DNA from: Lachnospiraceae bacterium KGMB03038
GTDB taxonomy: Bacteria; Bacillota; Clostridia; Lachnospirales; Lachnospiraceae
Reading direction: 5' to 3'
Assembly (NCBI GenBank): GCA_007361935.1
Contig: CP041667.1
Location: forward strand, 2,818,501-2,882,500
Length of the DNA: 64,000 nucleotides
Part shown: in pieces, positions 17,507-25,450 of the stretch
How the letters are laid out: each line of letters starts with the position of its first letter
Numbering within the stretch: position 1 is the stretch's first letter
Position numbers and translations under genes: made by a program
The notes under the pieces: generated by a model
What the model was told of the DNA's origin: nothing
Databases searched by the model: none
What the model saw: the letters and a program-made list of their open reading frames with translations, nothing else

Positions 17507-17559
17507 CCCGGTGTCCGGGCATAAAAAGAGCAGGGAACCTGTTTCAAGATTTCCTGCTC
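17507..17559 (-). promoter_or_regulatory. Terminator-like hairpin, T run and second hairpin before mobL
   Basis: Minus-strand arms GAGCAGGAA and TTCCCTGCTC (17528-17559) are followed by TTTTTATGCCC and then a small CCCGG/CCGGG hairpin (17507-17519), 18 bases from the relaxase start. The T run followed directly by ATGCCC is shared with leaders of three ICE genes (maff2, DUF6017, and with one extra base pcfB). Confidence 0.6.
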
Positions 17560-17624
17560 GGTGGTGCCGCCGGTGGGTGGCTGGTATTCAGTTTTGAAAG
17601 TTCGGATCAGGGTGGCCCGATAAA

Positions 17625-17846
17625 TTAGGATTTTCCCTTTAAGGAATCATCTATTTTATCTATTTCTTTTGATGTTTTTTCATAATCAATCACCGTGCCT
17701 ATAACAATTCCAATCAACATTCCGATACTTGCACAAATAGGAATGGCAAAAAGATTTTGCAAAAACGCCCATGCCAACACACCTATGCAACCACCAACAA
17801 TAAATCCTGTTAATAAGCCAACAGTTAAGTATCTATTGTTTTTCAT
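17625..17846 (-). CDS. Small two-helix membrane protein
   Basis: A 73-residue protein with two glycine-rich transmembrane helices (residues about 7-30 and 34-54) and a charged tail. The start follows GGAGGGG. It is more A+T-rich than its neighbours and does not belong to the usual relaxase operon, so it may be a recent passenger. Function unknown; size and glycine packing would suit a small membrane toxin or a channel accessory, but nothing proves either. Confidence 0.6.
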   Translation of the reverse strand: MKNNRYLTVGLLTGFIVGGCIGVLAWAFLQNLFAIPICASIGMLIGIVIGTVIDYEKTSKEIDKIDDSLKGKS

Positions 17847-18098
17847 ATTGCTATATCCCCTCCAAATTCCAATTTGTCGTTGACTTCATTATACCTCATC
17901 GTTTCAGAAAAGTATAGCGGCCTATTGTAAAACTTGCTGGACGGGAACAGCTTGCAGTGCAAGGTGTTCCCGGGCGGCAAGTACACAAAGGGGTAGCTGG
18001 CGTCAGCCAGCGCAGGGGAAGTGTAGCTTCCTCTGTGATGATTGACAGGAGCCGGAACGCTGCGGGCAATCATCCGCTTTCCGCAGGAAGCCCCCGGC

Positions 18099-18141
18099 AG
18101 GGCGCAACACACTACCTTCAGGTGGTGTATAGTTGCGCCCT
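18099..18141. other. Candidate origin of transfer (oriT)
   Basis: An imperfect inverted repeat has arms AGGGCGCAAC-ACACTACC and GGTGGTGTATAGTTGCGCCCT around a 4-base loop. The outer arm ends in TTGCGCCCT, close to the TAAGTGCGCCCT nic region of RSF1010/R1162-type MobQ plasmids, which use the same relaxase family. The region 17935-18180 has no gene and also contains a GCTGGC/GCCAGC hairpin (17996-18011), as is common beside oriT. Nick position inferred between G and C of TGCGCCCT. Confidence 0.65.
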
Positions 18142-18182
18142 CTTTCAGAGGGGCAGTCCACGGGCTGCGGCTCTGGAAGCAA

Positions 18183-18503
18183 TTATGACCGTTCCCGGTC
18201 TGGCTGTTTTCTCTTGGGATGTGGCTTTTCCGCCCTCGCCTGTGCCTTGGCTTCGGCAAGCCTGCGCCGGATGGAATTGTCCCGCTTCTGGATAAACCGC
18301 TGCTTCGTATCAGCGATAAAGCGGCGGCACTCCGGCTCCGGGATGGCGTCCAGCTTTCGGATGGTATTCTCCACAATCTCCCTTGTCTGCCGGTCACGGA
18401 TAACCGGCACGATTTCTTTCAGCCCCGCAAGAGTTTCTTCCTTCGTACCGGCGGCGTACTGATAGACCATAGCCAACTCGTCTTTTGAAAAATCCATCTT
18501 CAT
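18183..18503 (-). CDS. Probable transposon-transfer assisting (TTRAP-like) protein
   Basis: A 106-residue protein with an N-terminal helical region (DFSKDELAMVYQY, then GTKEETLAGLKEIVP) and a basic arginine/lysine-rich C-terminal tail that could bind DNA. The N-terminal pattern resembles small TTRAP-family proteins of mobile elements. It lies directly beside the oriT candidate, so a role as a relaxosome accessory is plausible. Its start overlaps the DUF3847 stop (ATGA). Confidence 0.55.
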   Translation of the reverse strand: MKMDFSKDELAMVYQYAAGTKEETLAGLKEIVPVIRDRQTREIVENTIRKLDAIPEPECRRFIADTKQRFIQKRDNSIRRRLAEAKAQARAEKPHPKRKQPDRERS

Positions 18504-18799
18504 TCTGCGCCCTCCTTCTCTGTGCCGTTTCCGGCGAACACTTTTTCCATAAGCTGCCGGGTGCTGTCCTTCCGGAACAGCAGCTTCAAGAACAAACTGA
18601 CCTGTTCATCCGTGATGGCTTCCGGGTGGGGAAGGTAGCTTTCCAGCATGGCGGCTCTGGTGCAAAGCCGGTGCGTCCGTTCCTTCCGGGTCAGCGCCTT
18701 AGCCTGATGGGTCAGACGCTTTTCCTCCTGTTGCGCCCAGCGCAGCTTCTTTTCCGTTTTCTCTATCTCCTGATTGAGTTTTTCCAGCTTTTCATTCAT
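18500..18799 (-). CDS. DUF3847 family protein
   Basis: A 99-residue protein with an N-terminal coiled coil (LEKLNQEIEKTEKKLRWAQQ), then RLCTRAAMLESYLPHPEAITDEQVSLFLKLLF. This is the DUF3847 pattern seen next to mobilisation genes of clostridial IMEs. Role unknown, probably in relaxosome assembly (inference). Both ends overlap neighbours by ATGA, so it is coupled with the RepA-type and TTRAP-like genes. Confidence 0.75.
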   Translation of the reverse strand: MNEKLEKLNQEIEKTEKKLRWAQQEEKRLTHQAKALTRKERTHRLCTRAAMLESYLPHPEAITDEQVSLFLKLLFRKDSTRQLMEKVFAGNGTEKEGAE

Positions 18800-19134
18800 C
18801 GGCGGCTGGCCTCCTTCTTCGGAATGAGTACATATATTTTGTTGGGTTCCCCGAAGCCCTGACGCACTCGCAGTATCAGTCCGGCGTCCTCCAATTCATT
18901 CAGGGAACGCTTCACGGTCATGGTGCTGCGGGCAAGTGCCGCCGCCAGTTCCACGATAGGGAAATGGATAAACAAAATCCCGTTGGCGTCCTCTATACCT
19001 GACAAGAAAACAATATCCAACATCCGGGCGTACATGACCTTTGCGGTGCTGCTGATCGGGAGCCGCAGCATGGCTCTCGGCAGCGGCATACAGGGCGGTA
19101 GGGCGGTGTCTGCGGTCATAAATTCAACTTCCAT
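18796..19134 (-). CDS. RepA-type replication initiator (winged helix)
   Basis: A 112-residue protein made of one winged-helix domain: SSTAKVMYARMLDIVFLS, a recognition region LARSTMTVKRSLNELEDAGLI and a wing RVRQGFGEPNKIYVLIP. This matches the short RepA N-terminal initiators of IMEs that bind the element's origin. No catalytic domain is present. ATG 19134 directly follows the stop of the small upstream gene. Confidence 0.75.
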   Translation of the reverse strand: MEVEFMTADTALPPCMPLPRAMLRLPISSTAKVMYARMLDIVFLSGIEDANGILFIHFPIVELAAALARSTMTVKRSLNELEDAGLILRVRQGFGEPNKIYVLIPKKEASRR

Positions 19135-19326
19135 TCAATCGGTGTCCTCCTTTACTTTTCGTTTTGAGCGTTTGGAAAGATAATAGGGGCAGTCCACAAT
19201 GACCGCCCGGAAACTCTGCTTGCAAGTGCGCTGGCATTTCCGGCAAAGGTCGTTGTACGTTACCCGCCCCCGTTCATTGAGGAAGAAAGACAGTTCCAGC
19301 TTCCTCTTTTTCGGCATTCTCGGCAT
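19135..19326 (-). CDS. Small basic cysteine-containing protein
   Basis: A 63-residue basic protein with a possible zinc-binding pair (CRKCQRTCKQ ... C) and a KKRKLELSFFLNERGRVTYNDLC segment. The start at 19326 follows GGAGGCACC and the stop abuts the RepA-type start, so it opens the mobilisation/replication operon. Family known only as a conserved IME protein; a DNA-binding regulator is possible. Confidence 0.6.
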   Translation of the reverse strand: MPRMPKKRKLELSFFLNERGRVTYNDLCRKCQRTCKQSFRAVIVDCPYYLSKRSKRKVKEDTD

Positions 19327-19859
19327 GGTGCCTCCTTAAACAAAAATCCGCCCATTTCAGCCGTAACAGCCGCAATAGACGGATAGCAGATTTTAGTGTC
19401 GTGTTTCGGGGCGATTTTCAAGGAAAAAGCGGCCATAGAGCCGCCCGGAAATCCCCCGTAGTATTATGGATAGGGTAGACTATGCCCTATCGGATTGTTG
19501 TGTTTCGGTATCAATTCGGTGTTCATTTTCGCCGGTTCTCCCTGATGTCGTTCCTGCCCCTGGCTCTCACAACGGCGTTTCGCTCCCTTTGGTACGCTCG
19601 TTGCGGTCATGGTTCCTCCATTTCCCTGCCGCAAGTCGTTGCGCTACATCGCCGGGGAGCATATCCCATACAGGCCGGTCATTCGATTGGAATAATCCAT
19701 CGATGAACTAAGCCCATTATGGCACATTTTTGAGCCTTCTCCCGTATATCCACAAAGTAGGAAAACCGCCCCAAAATCGAAAATTTCCACGATTGCGGAA
19801 CGGGTATGGTATAATGAAATTGACGGCGGCAGCCAGCCGCAGGAAGGAGCGATGTATCT
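19327..19859. other. 533-base intergenic region: divergent control region and possible replication origin
   Basis: No gene of convincing quality is seen. It separates the leftward mobilisation operon from the rightward XRE gene and contains several short inverted repeats, including GATAGGGTAGACTATGCCCTATC at about 19470-19492. A promoter for the XRE gene is at its right end. Such regions next to RepA-type initiators are where an origin is expected; this is inference. Confidence 0.4.
19805..19815 (+). promoter_or_regulatory. Extended -10 promoter for the XRE gene
   Basis: The sequence TATGGTATAAT gives a TGN-extended, perfect -10 (TATAAT at 19810-19815), 45 bases before the XRE start. No good -35 lies at 17 bases, which is acceptable for an extended -10 promoter. 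Confidence 0.6.
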
Positions 19860-20138
19860 ATGAAAACCCGCATTTCCGTACAGGAACGCCTGAAAGATTT
19901 ACGGGTGGAACAGGGCTTAAATCTGGAAGAATTGGCGCAGAAAACCGGCATTTCAAAATCAGCCCTCGGCAGCTATGAAAACGACAACGATGAATACAAG
20001 GAAATCAATCACGGCAGCCTGTTGAAGCTGGCAGACTTCTATCAGGTGTCCGTTGACTATCTGCTCGGCCTTACCAACAATCGGAAATATGAAAACACGC
20101 CGATAGAAGAATTACATTTGAGTGATGAAGTCGTGTGA
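19860..20138 (+). pseudogene. XRE-family regulator, 3' truncated
   Basis: A 92-residue Cro/CI helix-turn-helix protein. The DNA-binding domain is intact (LEELAQKTGISKSALGSYEN), followed by DYLLGLTNNRKYENTPIEELHLSDEVV-stop. Relatives that I know continue for about 40 more residues after ELHLSDE, so the reading appears cut at about 20128, where the resistance block begins. The DNA-binding part could still work. The only rightward gene in the IME backbone, it would be the natural repressor of the mobilisation operon. Confidence 0.7.
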
Positions 20139-20451
20139 TTTTATACATAGCTGAATCAAAATCCTTTATAAATGATTCATCTCCATGGCAATTTAAAAAT
20201 TTCCCTGCTGTAATCAATGCACCCACTTCCGCCGCTGTAAACATTACCGGCGGAAGTAGGAAGCCCTCTACAAGAAAATATCCTTTTCCGGCCTCAGATC
20301 CAATTGGTATTCCGGCTTCTTCAAGTGTCCGGATATCTCTGTAAACTGTCCTTAAGCTTATATTAAATCGCTGTGCAATTTCTTTGGCAGGAATTATTTT
20401 TTTTGATTGCAGCTGAATAAGAATAGAGGTTACTCTGTTAATCCTGTTCAA
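20133..20451 (-). pseudogene. YafY-type HTH regulator, N-terminal fragment
   Basis: The minus-strand frame starting TTG 20451 after GAGGAGGAATAAAAT gives an HTH_11 domain (IIPAKEIAQRFNISLRTVYRDIRTLEEAGIPI) and the start of the WYL-containing region, up to DFDSAMYKIT. There it runs into the XRE gene's 3' end and stops at 20071 after about 20 unrelated residues. YafY-type regulators are near 300 residues, so about two thirds is missing. The junction at about 20130 cuts both genes and marks the left edge of the acquired resistance block. Confidence 0.8.
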
Positions 20452-20726
20452 ATTTTATTCCTCCTCTGTGACTTCCATAAAAAGTATATCCTATGCGTTC
20501 TTAAGCTAGCTGCTGTTAGTGCTTCTCATTGCACCCTGGTTATAAAAGCCATACTCACAAACCTCTTCACCAAAACTCTTTACATCTCTAATATAGAACT
20601 CTATCTAGCGAACTTTTAGAAAAGATATAAAACATCAGAGTATGGACAGTTGCGGATGTACTTCAGAAAAGATTAGATGTCTAAAAAGCTTGTAGTTAAA
20701 GCTTTTTAGACATCTAAATCTAGGTA
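20452..20726. other. Non-coding flank of the aminoglycoside resistance block
   Basis: No gene seen. The sequence from about 20590 to 20726 is the familiar downstream flank of aph(3')-IIIa in Gram-positive resistance clusters, including the terminator described separately; this is recognition from memory. Confidence 0.6.
20673..20717 (-). terminator. Terminator downstream of aph(3')-IIIa
   Basis: A near-perfect stem with 19-base arms (TTAGATGTCTAAAAAGCTT and its complement) around a short loop, 10 bases after the aph(3')-IIIa stop. The arms themselves carry A/T runs, so it may work in both directions. Confidence 0.75.
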
Positions 20727-21521
20727 CTAAAACAATTCATCCAGTAAAATATAATATTTTATTTTCTCCCAATCAGGCTTGATCCCCAGTAAGTCAAAAA
20801 ATAGCTCGACATACTGTTCTTCCCCGATATCCTCCCTGATCGACCGGACGCAGAAGGCAATGTCATACCACTTGTCCGCCCTGCCGCTTCTCCCAAGATC
20901 AATAAAGCCACTTACTTTGCCATCTTTCACAAAGATGTTGCTGTCTCCCAGGTCGCCGTGGGAAAAGACAAGTTCCTCTTCGGGCTTTTCCGTCTTTAAA
21001 AAATCATACAGCTCGCGCGGATCTTTAAATGGAGTGTCTTCTTCCCAGTTTTCGCAATCCACATCGGCCAGATCGTTATTCAGTAAGTAATCCAATTCGG
21101 CTAAGCGGCTGTCTAAGCTATTCGTATAGGGACAATCCGATATGTCGATGGAGTGAAAGAGCCTGATGCACTCCGCATACAGCTCGATAATCTTTTCAGG
21201 GCTTTGTTCATCTTCATACTCTTCCGAGCAAAGGACGCCATCGGCCTCACTCATGAGCAGATTGCTCCAGCCATCATGCCGTTCAAAGTGCAGGACCTTT
21301 GGAACAGGCAGCTTTCCTTCCAGCCATAGCATCATGTCCTTTTCCCGTTCCACATCATAGGTGGTCCCTTTATACCGGCTGTCCGTCATTTTTAAATATA
21401 GGTTTTCATTTTCTCCCACCAGCTTATATACCTTAGCAGGAGACATTCCTTCCGTATCTTTTACGCAGCGGTATTTTTCGATCAGTTTTTTCAATTCCGG
21501 TGATATTCTCATTTTAGCCAT
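20727..21521 (-). CDS. aph(3')-IIIa: Aminoglycoside 3'-phosphotransferase APH(3')-IIIa
   Basis: A 264-residue kinase that phosphorylates the 3'-hydroxyl of kanamycin, neomycin and amikacin. The sequence agrees along its length with my memory of APH(3')-IIIa: opening MAKMRISPELKKLIEKYRC, catalytic loop HGDLGDSNIF with Asp190, and metal-binding DLGRSG with Asp208. It closes the classical aadE-sat4-aphA-3 order found in staphylococci, enterococci and Campylobacter. Read leftwards after sat4 with a 92-base gap. Intact and expected to confer resistance. Confidence 0.97.
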   Translation of the reverse strand: MAKMRISPELKKLIEKYRCVKDTEGMSPAKVYKLVGENENLYLKMTDSRYKGTTYDVEREKDMMLWLEGKLPVPKVLHFERHDGWSNLLMSEADGVLCSEEYEDEQSPEKIIELYAECIRLFHSIDISDCPYTNSLDSRLAELDYLLNNDLADVDCENWEEDTPFKDPRELYDFLKTEKPEEELVFSHGDLGDSNIFVKDGKVSGFIDLGRSGRADKWYDIAFCVRSIREDIGEEQYVELFFDLLGIKPDWEKIKYYILLDELF

Positions 21522-21613
21522 TTATTATTTCCTTCCTCTTTTCTACAGTATTTAAAGATACCCCAAGAAGCTAATTATAACAAGACGAACTCCAATTCAC
21601 TGTTCCTTGCATT

Positions 21614-22156
21614 CTAAAACCTTAAATACCAGAAAACAGCTTTTTCAAAGTTGTTTTCAAAGTTGGCGTATAACATAGTATCGACGGAGCCGATTTTGAA
21701 ACCACAATTATGATAGAATTTACAAGCTATAAGGTTATTGTCCTGGGTTTCAAGCATTAGTCCATGCAAGTTTTTATGCTTTGCCCATTCTATAGATATA
21801 TTGATAAGCGCGCTGCCTATGCCTTGCCCCCTGAAATCCTTACATACGGCGATATCTTCTATATAAGCGTACCGGTTCCAATTTTTTCGCAGTTTAACTT
21901 TTCCGACGCATTTATCGTCTTGGTAGTAAAGATATATTATCTTATCAGTATTGTCAATATATTCAAGGCAATCTGCCTCCTCATCCTCTTCATCCTCTTC
22001 GTCTTGGTAGCTTTTTAAATATGGCGCTTCATAGAGTAATTCTGTAAAGGTCCAATTCTCGTTTTCATACCTCGGTATAATCTTACCTATCACCTCAAAT
22101 GGTTCGCTGGGTTTATCGATATCTTTCAGGTGCCCTGCTTTCATTTCTGTAATCAC
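21614..22156 (-). CDS. sat4: Streptothricin acetyltransferase SAT-4
   Basis: A 180-residue GNAT acetyltransferase that inactivates streptothricins. The acetyl-CoA-binding core is seen in IAVCKDFRGQGIGSALI. An acidic stretch DEEDEEDEEADCLEY matches SAT-4 as I remember it. I choose the GTG at 22156, which overlaps the aadE stop (GTGA), over the longer frame start at 22165, because the protein then begins VITEMKAGHLKDIDKP as in SAT-4. Part of the aadE-sat4-aphA-3 cluster. Confidence 0.95.
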   Translation of the reverse strand: MITEMKAGHLKDIDKPSEPFEVIGKIIPRYENENWTFTELLYEAPYLKSYQDEEDEEDEEADCLEYIDNTDKIIYLYYQDDKCVGKVKLRKNWNRYAYIEDIAVCKDFRGQGIGSALINISIEWAKHKNLHGLMLETQDNNLIACKFYHNCGFKIGSVDTMLYANFENNFEKAVFWYLRF

Positions 22157-23061
22157 TGTTCCCACCTCTCTTCTATATCAGCGGCATATGTGCTATCCAG
22201 GCAGCCGGTTTTACCAGTGTATTTTTTATACATGTCCCTGGTATATTTTGTTATATTCCTATCATACTCCGGATAGGCATAATGAAGCCTTTCCGCCACC
22301 TCACCGGATACCGCCCTGAACAATTGATGGCATAGAAATAATGCTTCCCATATGTTTTCATAGGAATCCATCCGGTAGGTGGACAAAAGTTTCTCCCACA
22401 AATCCTCGGATATATACCTTTCAATAAACTTATAGTTCTTGCCTACACTTAATTTAAAGCCTGTTTCGATGCCGACCTTCCATGATATCATTCTCAGCAG
22501 CTCATGGCGAACAATCTGATTAAAATGATCAATAGCAAATAAAATTTCCTTACGGCACAGTCCCTTAACCACATAGGTAGTGGTGTTCCAGAATTCATTG
22601 CAGCAGTCATCGTATTCCCGGGCACTGGGTTTTCTTATATGATAATCCATGTCGGTCGGAACTACAGCTTGCTGAATCCTTCCATCCTTATCCAGAATAA
22701 TCTTTATCAATTTATCGTCATTCAGGTAGTTTCCCAACTCTTCCAGGGGCAATAAGGTAAGGTCTATTTTATTATAATCATCAAAAAGTATTATATAGGA
22801 GTAGCCTTTCTCTTCAGCCGGGAATAGTTCCATATCCTCCGGTTTTTGCATCATTATAATATTCCCGAAGCTTTTAAGCCATTCATCCTTTAAAGTAAAG
22901 GATTCCACATCTGTTACGAAGTATGTGACATCATAATCCTGGAATTCGTCCTTAGGTATATTAATATTTGCGCGTGACCCCTCAAGGGTCACAATTCGAA
23001 TACGTTCATCCTGTTCTGCTAAAGAAAGTACTAAATCCATCATTTCTTTTTCTGATCTCAT
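22153..23061 (-). CDS. aadE: Aminoglycoside 6-nucleotidyltransferase ANT(6)-Ia
   Basis: A 302-residue enzyme that adenylylates streptomycin at position 6. The nucleotidyltransferase motif is GSRANIN near residue 29 with the metal-binding QDYDVTYFVTD. The full-length match to ANT(6)-Ia from memory is very good and no frameshift is seen. It overlaps sat4 by 4 bases and lies 33 bases after the methyltransferase gene, so the block probably is one operon. Confidence 0.95.
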   Translation of the reverse strand: MRSEKEMMDLVLSLAEQDERIRIVTLEGSRANINIPKDEFQDYDVTYFVTDVESFTLKDEWLKSFGNIIMMQKPEDMELFPAEEKGYSYIILFDDYNKIDLTLLPLEELGNYLNDDKLIKIILDKDGRIQQAVVPTDMDYHIRKPSAREYDDCCNEFWNTTTYVVKGLCRKEILFAIDHFNQIVRHELLRMISWKVGIETGFKLSVGKNYKFIERYISEDLWEKLLSTYRMDSYENIWEALFLCHQLFRAVSGEVAERLHYAYPEYDRNITKYTRDMYKKYTGKTGCLDSTYAADIEERWEQ

Positions 23062-23093
23062 TTACATACTCCTCGTTTATTTTTTCTATATTA

Positions 23094-23828
23094 TTACATC
23101 TTCTTTTTTGCCGATACAATCAGCATCATTGGGCGTCGCATTTCATCCGCCATCCCCGGAATATCCATCATGTTCTCTGGCGGCTGTGGCTCCACAATCT
23201 GATTTATTATAAAACTATTTGAAAGCAGTGTATTTAGATATGTGGTCAGTGTTCTATGATATTTTGTAACCTTTTCTTCCAAAAACATAGCTGTCCGTTT
23301 GCCCTCATAATAATAATTGTCCACCGGGAAATGCAGTATTTCTCCTTTTTCGTTATAATACCAGTCTTGTGTTCCATGAGCAGTAAAAACAGGATGTTCA
23401 ACTGTAAAAACTAAATTGCCACCAGCCTTCAGCATCCTATATATCTTTTTTATTAAATTCTCATAGTCTGCTACATAATGAAACGCAAGCGAACTTAGTA
23501 TTACATCAAAGCTCTCCTCTGGGAAATCCACATCTTCTATGGCACAGCATTCATATTCAATCTGTGGAAAATGGGTTTTTCCTTTTGCTACTTCGAGCAT
23601 TTTATGAGAAATATCAACACCTACTACAGAGGAAGCACCGTTTTCCATCGCATATATACAGTGCCATCCATAGCCGCATCCTAAATCAAGCACACGCTTA
23701 CCCTTAAAATCAGGTAGCATCTTTTTCAAAGTCTCCCATTCTCCCGCACCAGCCAGTCCTTTCTGCGAGCGACTCATTTGACTGTATTTTTGAAAAAATA
23801 TATTATCATCATATTTGTTTTCTTTCAT
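23094..23828 (-). CDS. Class I SAM-dependent methyltransferase
   Basis: A 244-residue methyltransferase with motif I VLDLGCGYGWH near residue 46 and acidic loop VVGVDIS, then LSSLAFHYV. Substrate unknown. Genes like this accompany aadE in Gram-positive multi-resistance clusters. Its start overlaps the end of the nucleotidyltransferase gene by 20 bases. It could modify a small molecule; no sign of an rRNA methylase. Confidence 0.85.
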   Translation of the reverse strand: MKENKYDDNIFFQKYSQMSRSQKGLAGAGEWETLKKMLPDFKGKRVLDLGCGYGWHCIYAMENGASSVVGVDISHKMLEVAKGKTHFPQIEYECCAIEDVDFPEESFDVILSSLAFHYVADYENLIKKIYRMLKAGGNLVFTVEHPVFTAHGTQDWYYNEKGEILHFPVDNYYYEGKRTAMFLEEKVTKYHRTLTTYLNTLLSNSFIINQIVEPQPPENMMDIPGMADEMRRPMMLIVSAKKKM

Positions 23829-24678
23829 CTGAACTCTCCTCGTTTAAAAAGTTATTTATCTCCGATACAATTTCATTCACTTCATTATAAAGCTTCTCGG
23901 TCATGTCGTAGCATTCAAAAAGTGAGATACCGAGTACTTCAAAAATATGATTTACCTTCTCGGTATATTTTTCAGGTTTATGTTCAAAAGTTTCAAGCAG
24001 TTTTATAGCTTTCTTTTCGTTGATACAATAAGCATTATTACATGCAAATAACACTTGATTTAAACATGAAACTATACGAAAAACATGACCCGCAATATAA
24101 TATTTATCGTCTGTTCCCGAATTTGCTTTTACAAACATTAAAGAGAACCCTGCTTCAAACATAAAAAAGTTAACTAAACTTTTCTGCAAAGCATTGGGAT
24201 AAGTTTCTGCCTGTTTTTTTAATTCGCATAAGCTTTCATTCTTAGCATATAGTATTTTGCTAATCGCTAATTCTCCTCGATACATTGCACTAATATAACC
24301 ATGGGGATGCCCAGTCTGATAATTGGCAGTAACAATTCCGTGCTCTGTATCTTTCATTATTTGTTCCACACGTTTAATATCACGTAAAATTAAATCCACA
24401 TGATACCCGTTTATGACTAACCATCCGCCGCCATTAATCCAATCACCCCATGCTCCGGGAGGTACAACAAGGTTATTTCTATGCTCATCATCCAGCTTTG
24501 TAGCGAATTGATTAATAGTATTTATGTCAAATGATTCTGAATTGTAATAGATGCCGATATCTATATCCGAATCCTCTGTATGGGTGCCCCTTGCACGTGA
24601 ACCACCTAAAACAATACCTTCTATATAAGACAGAGAGGATAATTTCTCTGCTACTGATTTAATAATATTATCTACCAT
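23809..24678 (-). CDS. Nucleotidyltransferase domain protein (aminoglycoside type, uncertain substrate)
   Basis: A 289-residue protein with the Pol-beta-type nucleotidyltransferase motif GGSRARGTHTEDSDIDIGIYY near residue 28, including both catalytic aspartates, and a helical C-terminal domain. It resembles aminoglycoside adenylyltransferases but I cannot assign a named enzyme. ATG 24678 follows AAAAGGAGC; the frame runs 16 codons further. First gene of the resistance block in the direction of transcription; the promoter should be within 24680-24850. Confidence 0.8.
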   Translation of the reverse strand: MVDNIIKSVAEKLSSLSYIEGIVLGGSRARGTHTEDSDIDIGIYYNSESFDINTINQFATKLDDEHRNNLVVPPGAWGDWINGGGWLVINGYHVDLILRDIKRVEQIMKDTEHGIVTANYQTGHPHGYISAMYRGELAISKILYAKNESLCELKKQAETYPNALQKSLVNFFMFEAGFSLMFVKANSGTDDKYYIAGHVFRIVSCLNQVLFACNNAYCINEKKAIKLLETFEHKPEKYTEKVNHIFEVLGISLFECYDMTEKLYNEVNEIVSEINNFLNEESSDERKQI

Positions 24679-24853
24679 CAAGCATGCTCCTTTTATCGAT
24701 TCACTGCTGTAAAAATTCCAAGCCAAATCTTTTGCTTCTACTCAACATATTTATAATTTTTTTAATTTCACAAAAGATAGCTAATAAGCACATTATAAGA
24801 ATGATTCTGATTTTTTTCTTCACTTTTATTTTTCTCCATTTCAGCACATTGTT

Positions 24854-25078
24854 TTATTTTTGGGGTTTTTCGATTTCATCATTTTCTAATTCAATCACAT
24901 CCAGAATGCCACAATTCAAGGATTCGCAGATACGAACCAGCGTTTCCATGCTGATATTTTTCCCTTTTCCCATATTAGCAATCATATTTGTGGTAAGACC
25001 GGCGGCAATCCGCAAGTCCTCTTTTCTCATATTGCGCTCAACCAGCGTATGCCAGAGGGGTTTATAGCTTATGTGCAT
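24854..25078 (-). CDS. Small XRE-family regulator at IME right end
   Basis: A 74-residue Cro/CI-type protein (KEDLRIAAGLTTNMIANMGKGKNISMETLVRICESLNC). The helix-turn-helix fills almost the whole protein. A GAGGATAA box precedes ATG 25078. It is about 145 bases from attR. It may control the resistance block or the IME; direct targets cannot be seen. Confidence 0.8.
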   Translation of the reverse strand: MHISYKPLWHTLVERNMRKEDLRIAAGLTTNMIANMGKGKNISMETLVRICESLNCGILDVIELENDEIEKPQK

Positions 25079-25221
25079 TTATCCTCCTGCCTTTCTCCCG
25101 GTTCCGGGGTTCCTGCTCCTATTATATCAAAGTTCTTGCTATTCCACAAACATTTCTTGATACAACCGCCGGTTCCGTCTGGATTGTGCTTTTCCTTTCT
25201 TCTCTTGATTACATCTACTTA

Positions 25222-25241
25222 GCCATGAGCTGCTTAATGCC
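25222..25241. repeat. IME right attachment site (attR)
   Basis: Counterpart of 11637-11656, matching at 16 of 20 bases, with identical GCCAT at the IME side. Minus-strand it encodes GIKQLMA of Maff2, after which the IME supplies AAG-TAG. Confidence 0.7.
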
Positions 25242-25373
25242 TTGTGATTTTGCACCCGGATTGTCGTTTCCATATCCCTCCAAGAGATTGATAACGCCCC
25301 AAATGCCTAAGCCTGCGCCCAGTGCGATAACAAGGGTCTGTAATACGTCGATAGCAGAGTTAAAAAATTCCAT
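25222..25373 (-). pseudogene. maff2: maff2, 5' fragment (cut by IME)
   Basis: ATG 25373, after AAAGGAGC, opens the Maff2 pattern: MEFFNSAIDVLQTLVIALGA with one transmembrane helix, then NDNPGAKSQGIKQLMA. The IME adds a lysine and a stop (25215), so a 52-residue product lacking the second hydrophobic part would be made. Maff2 is a small membrane protein of unknown job in the transfer apparatus. The rest lies at 11573-11641. Confidence 0.85.
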
Positions 25374-25386
25374 AAAGCTCCTTTCT

Positions 25387-25450
25387 GCCGCAAATGCGGC
25401 TTGCCCTATAAAAGGGCATAAAAAACGGCGGTCAGTTTTCAAACTGCCGC
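25387..25450 (-). promoter_or_regulatory. Terminator-like hairpin, T run and two hairpins before maff2
   Basis: A minus-strand stem with GCGGCAGTTT and ACTGACCGCCG arms (25426-25450) is followed by TTTTTTATGCCC, a TGCCC/GGGCA hairpin (25402-25418) and a GCCGC/GCGGC hairpin (25387-25400), then the maff2 binding site. An ATG at the hairpin opens a 19-codon frame overlapping the maff2 start, possibly a leader peptide. Confidence 0.6.

Larger units (their letters stand above)
11637..25226. mobile_element. Mobilizable element (IME) with serine recombinase inserted in maff2
   Basis: A 13.6 kb unit lies between the two halves of maff2. It has its own recombinase at the left edge, replication proteins (VirE, CHC2, RepA-type), a MobA/MobL relaxase, an oriT-like repeat and a resistance block. 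Both junctions carry a related 20-base sequence (11637-11656 and 25222-25241, 16 of 20 matching) with identical GCCAT at the inner side, as expected for a large serine recombinase acting on a short core. It has no type IV secretion genes, so it would be mobilised by the host ICE or another helper. Confidence 0.88.

Noticed and set aside
17843..18397. Minus-strand frame of 184 codons over the oriT region
   Set aside because: It overlaps the TTRAP-like gene in another frame and runs through the inverted repeat; no start signal.
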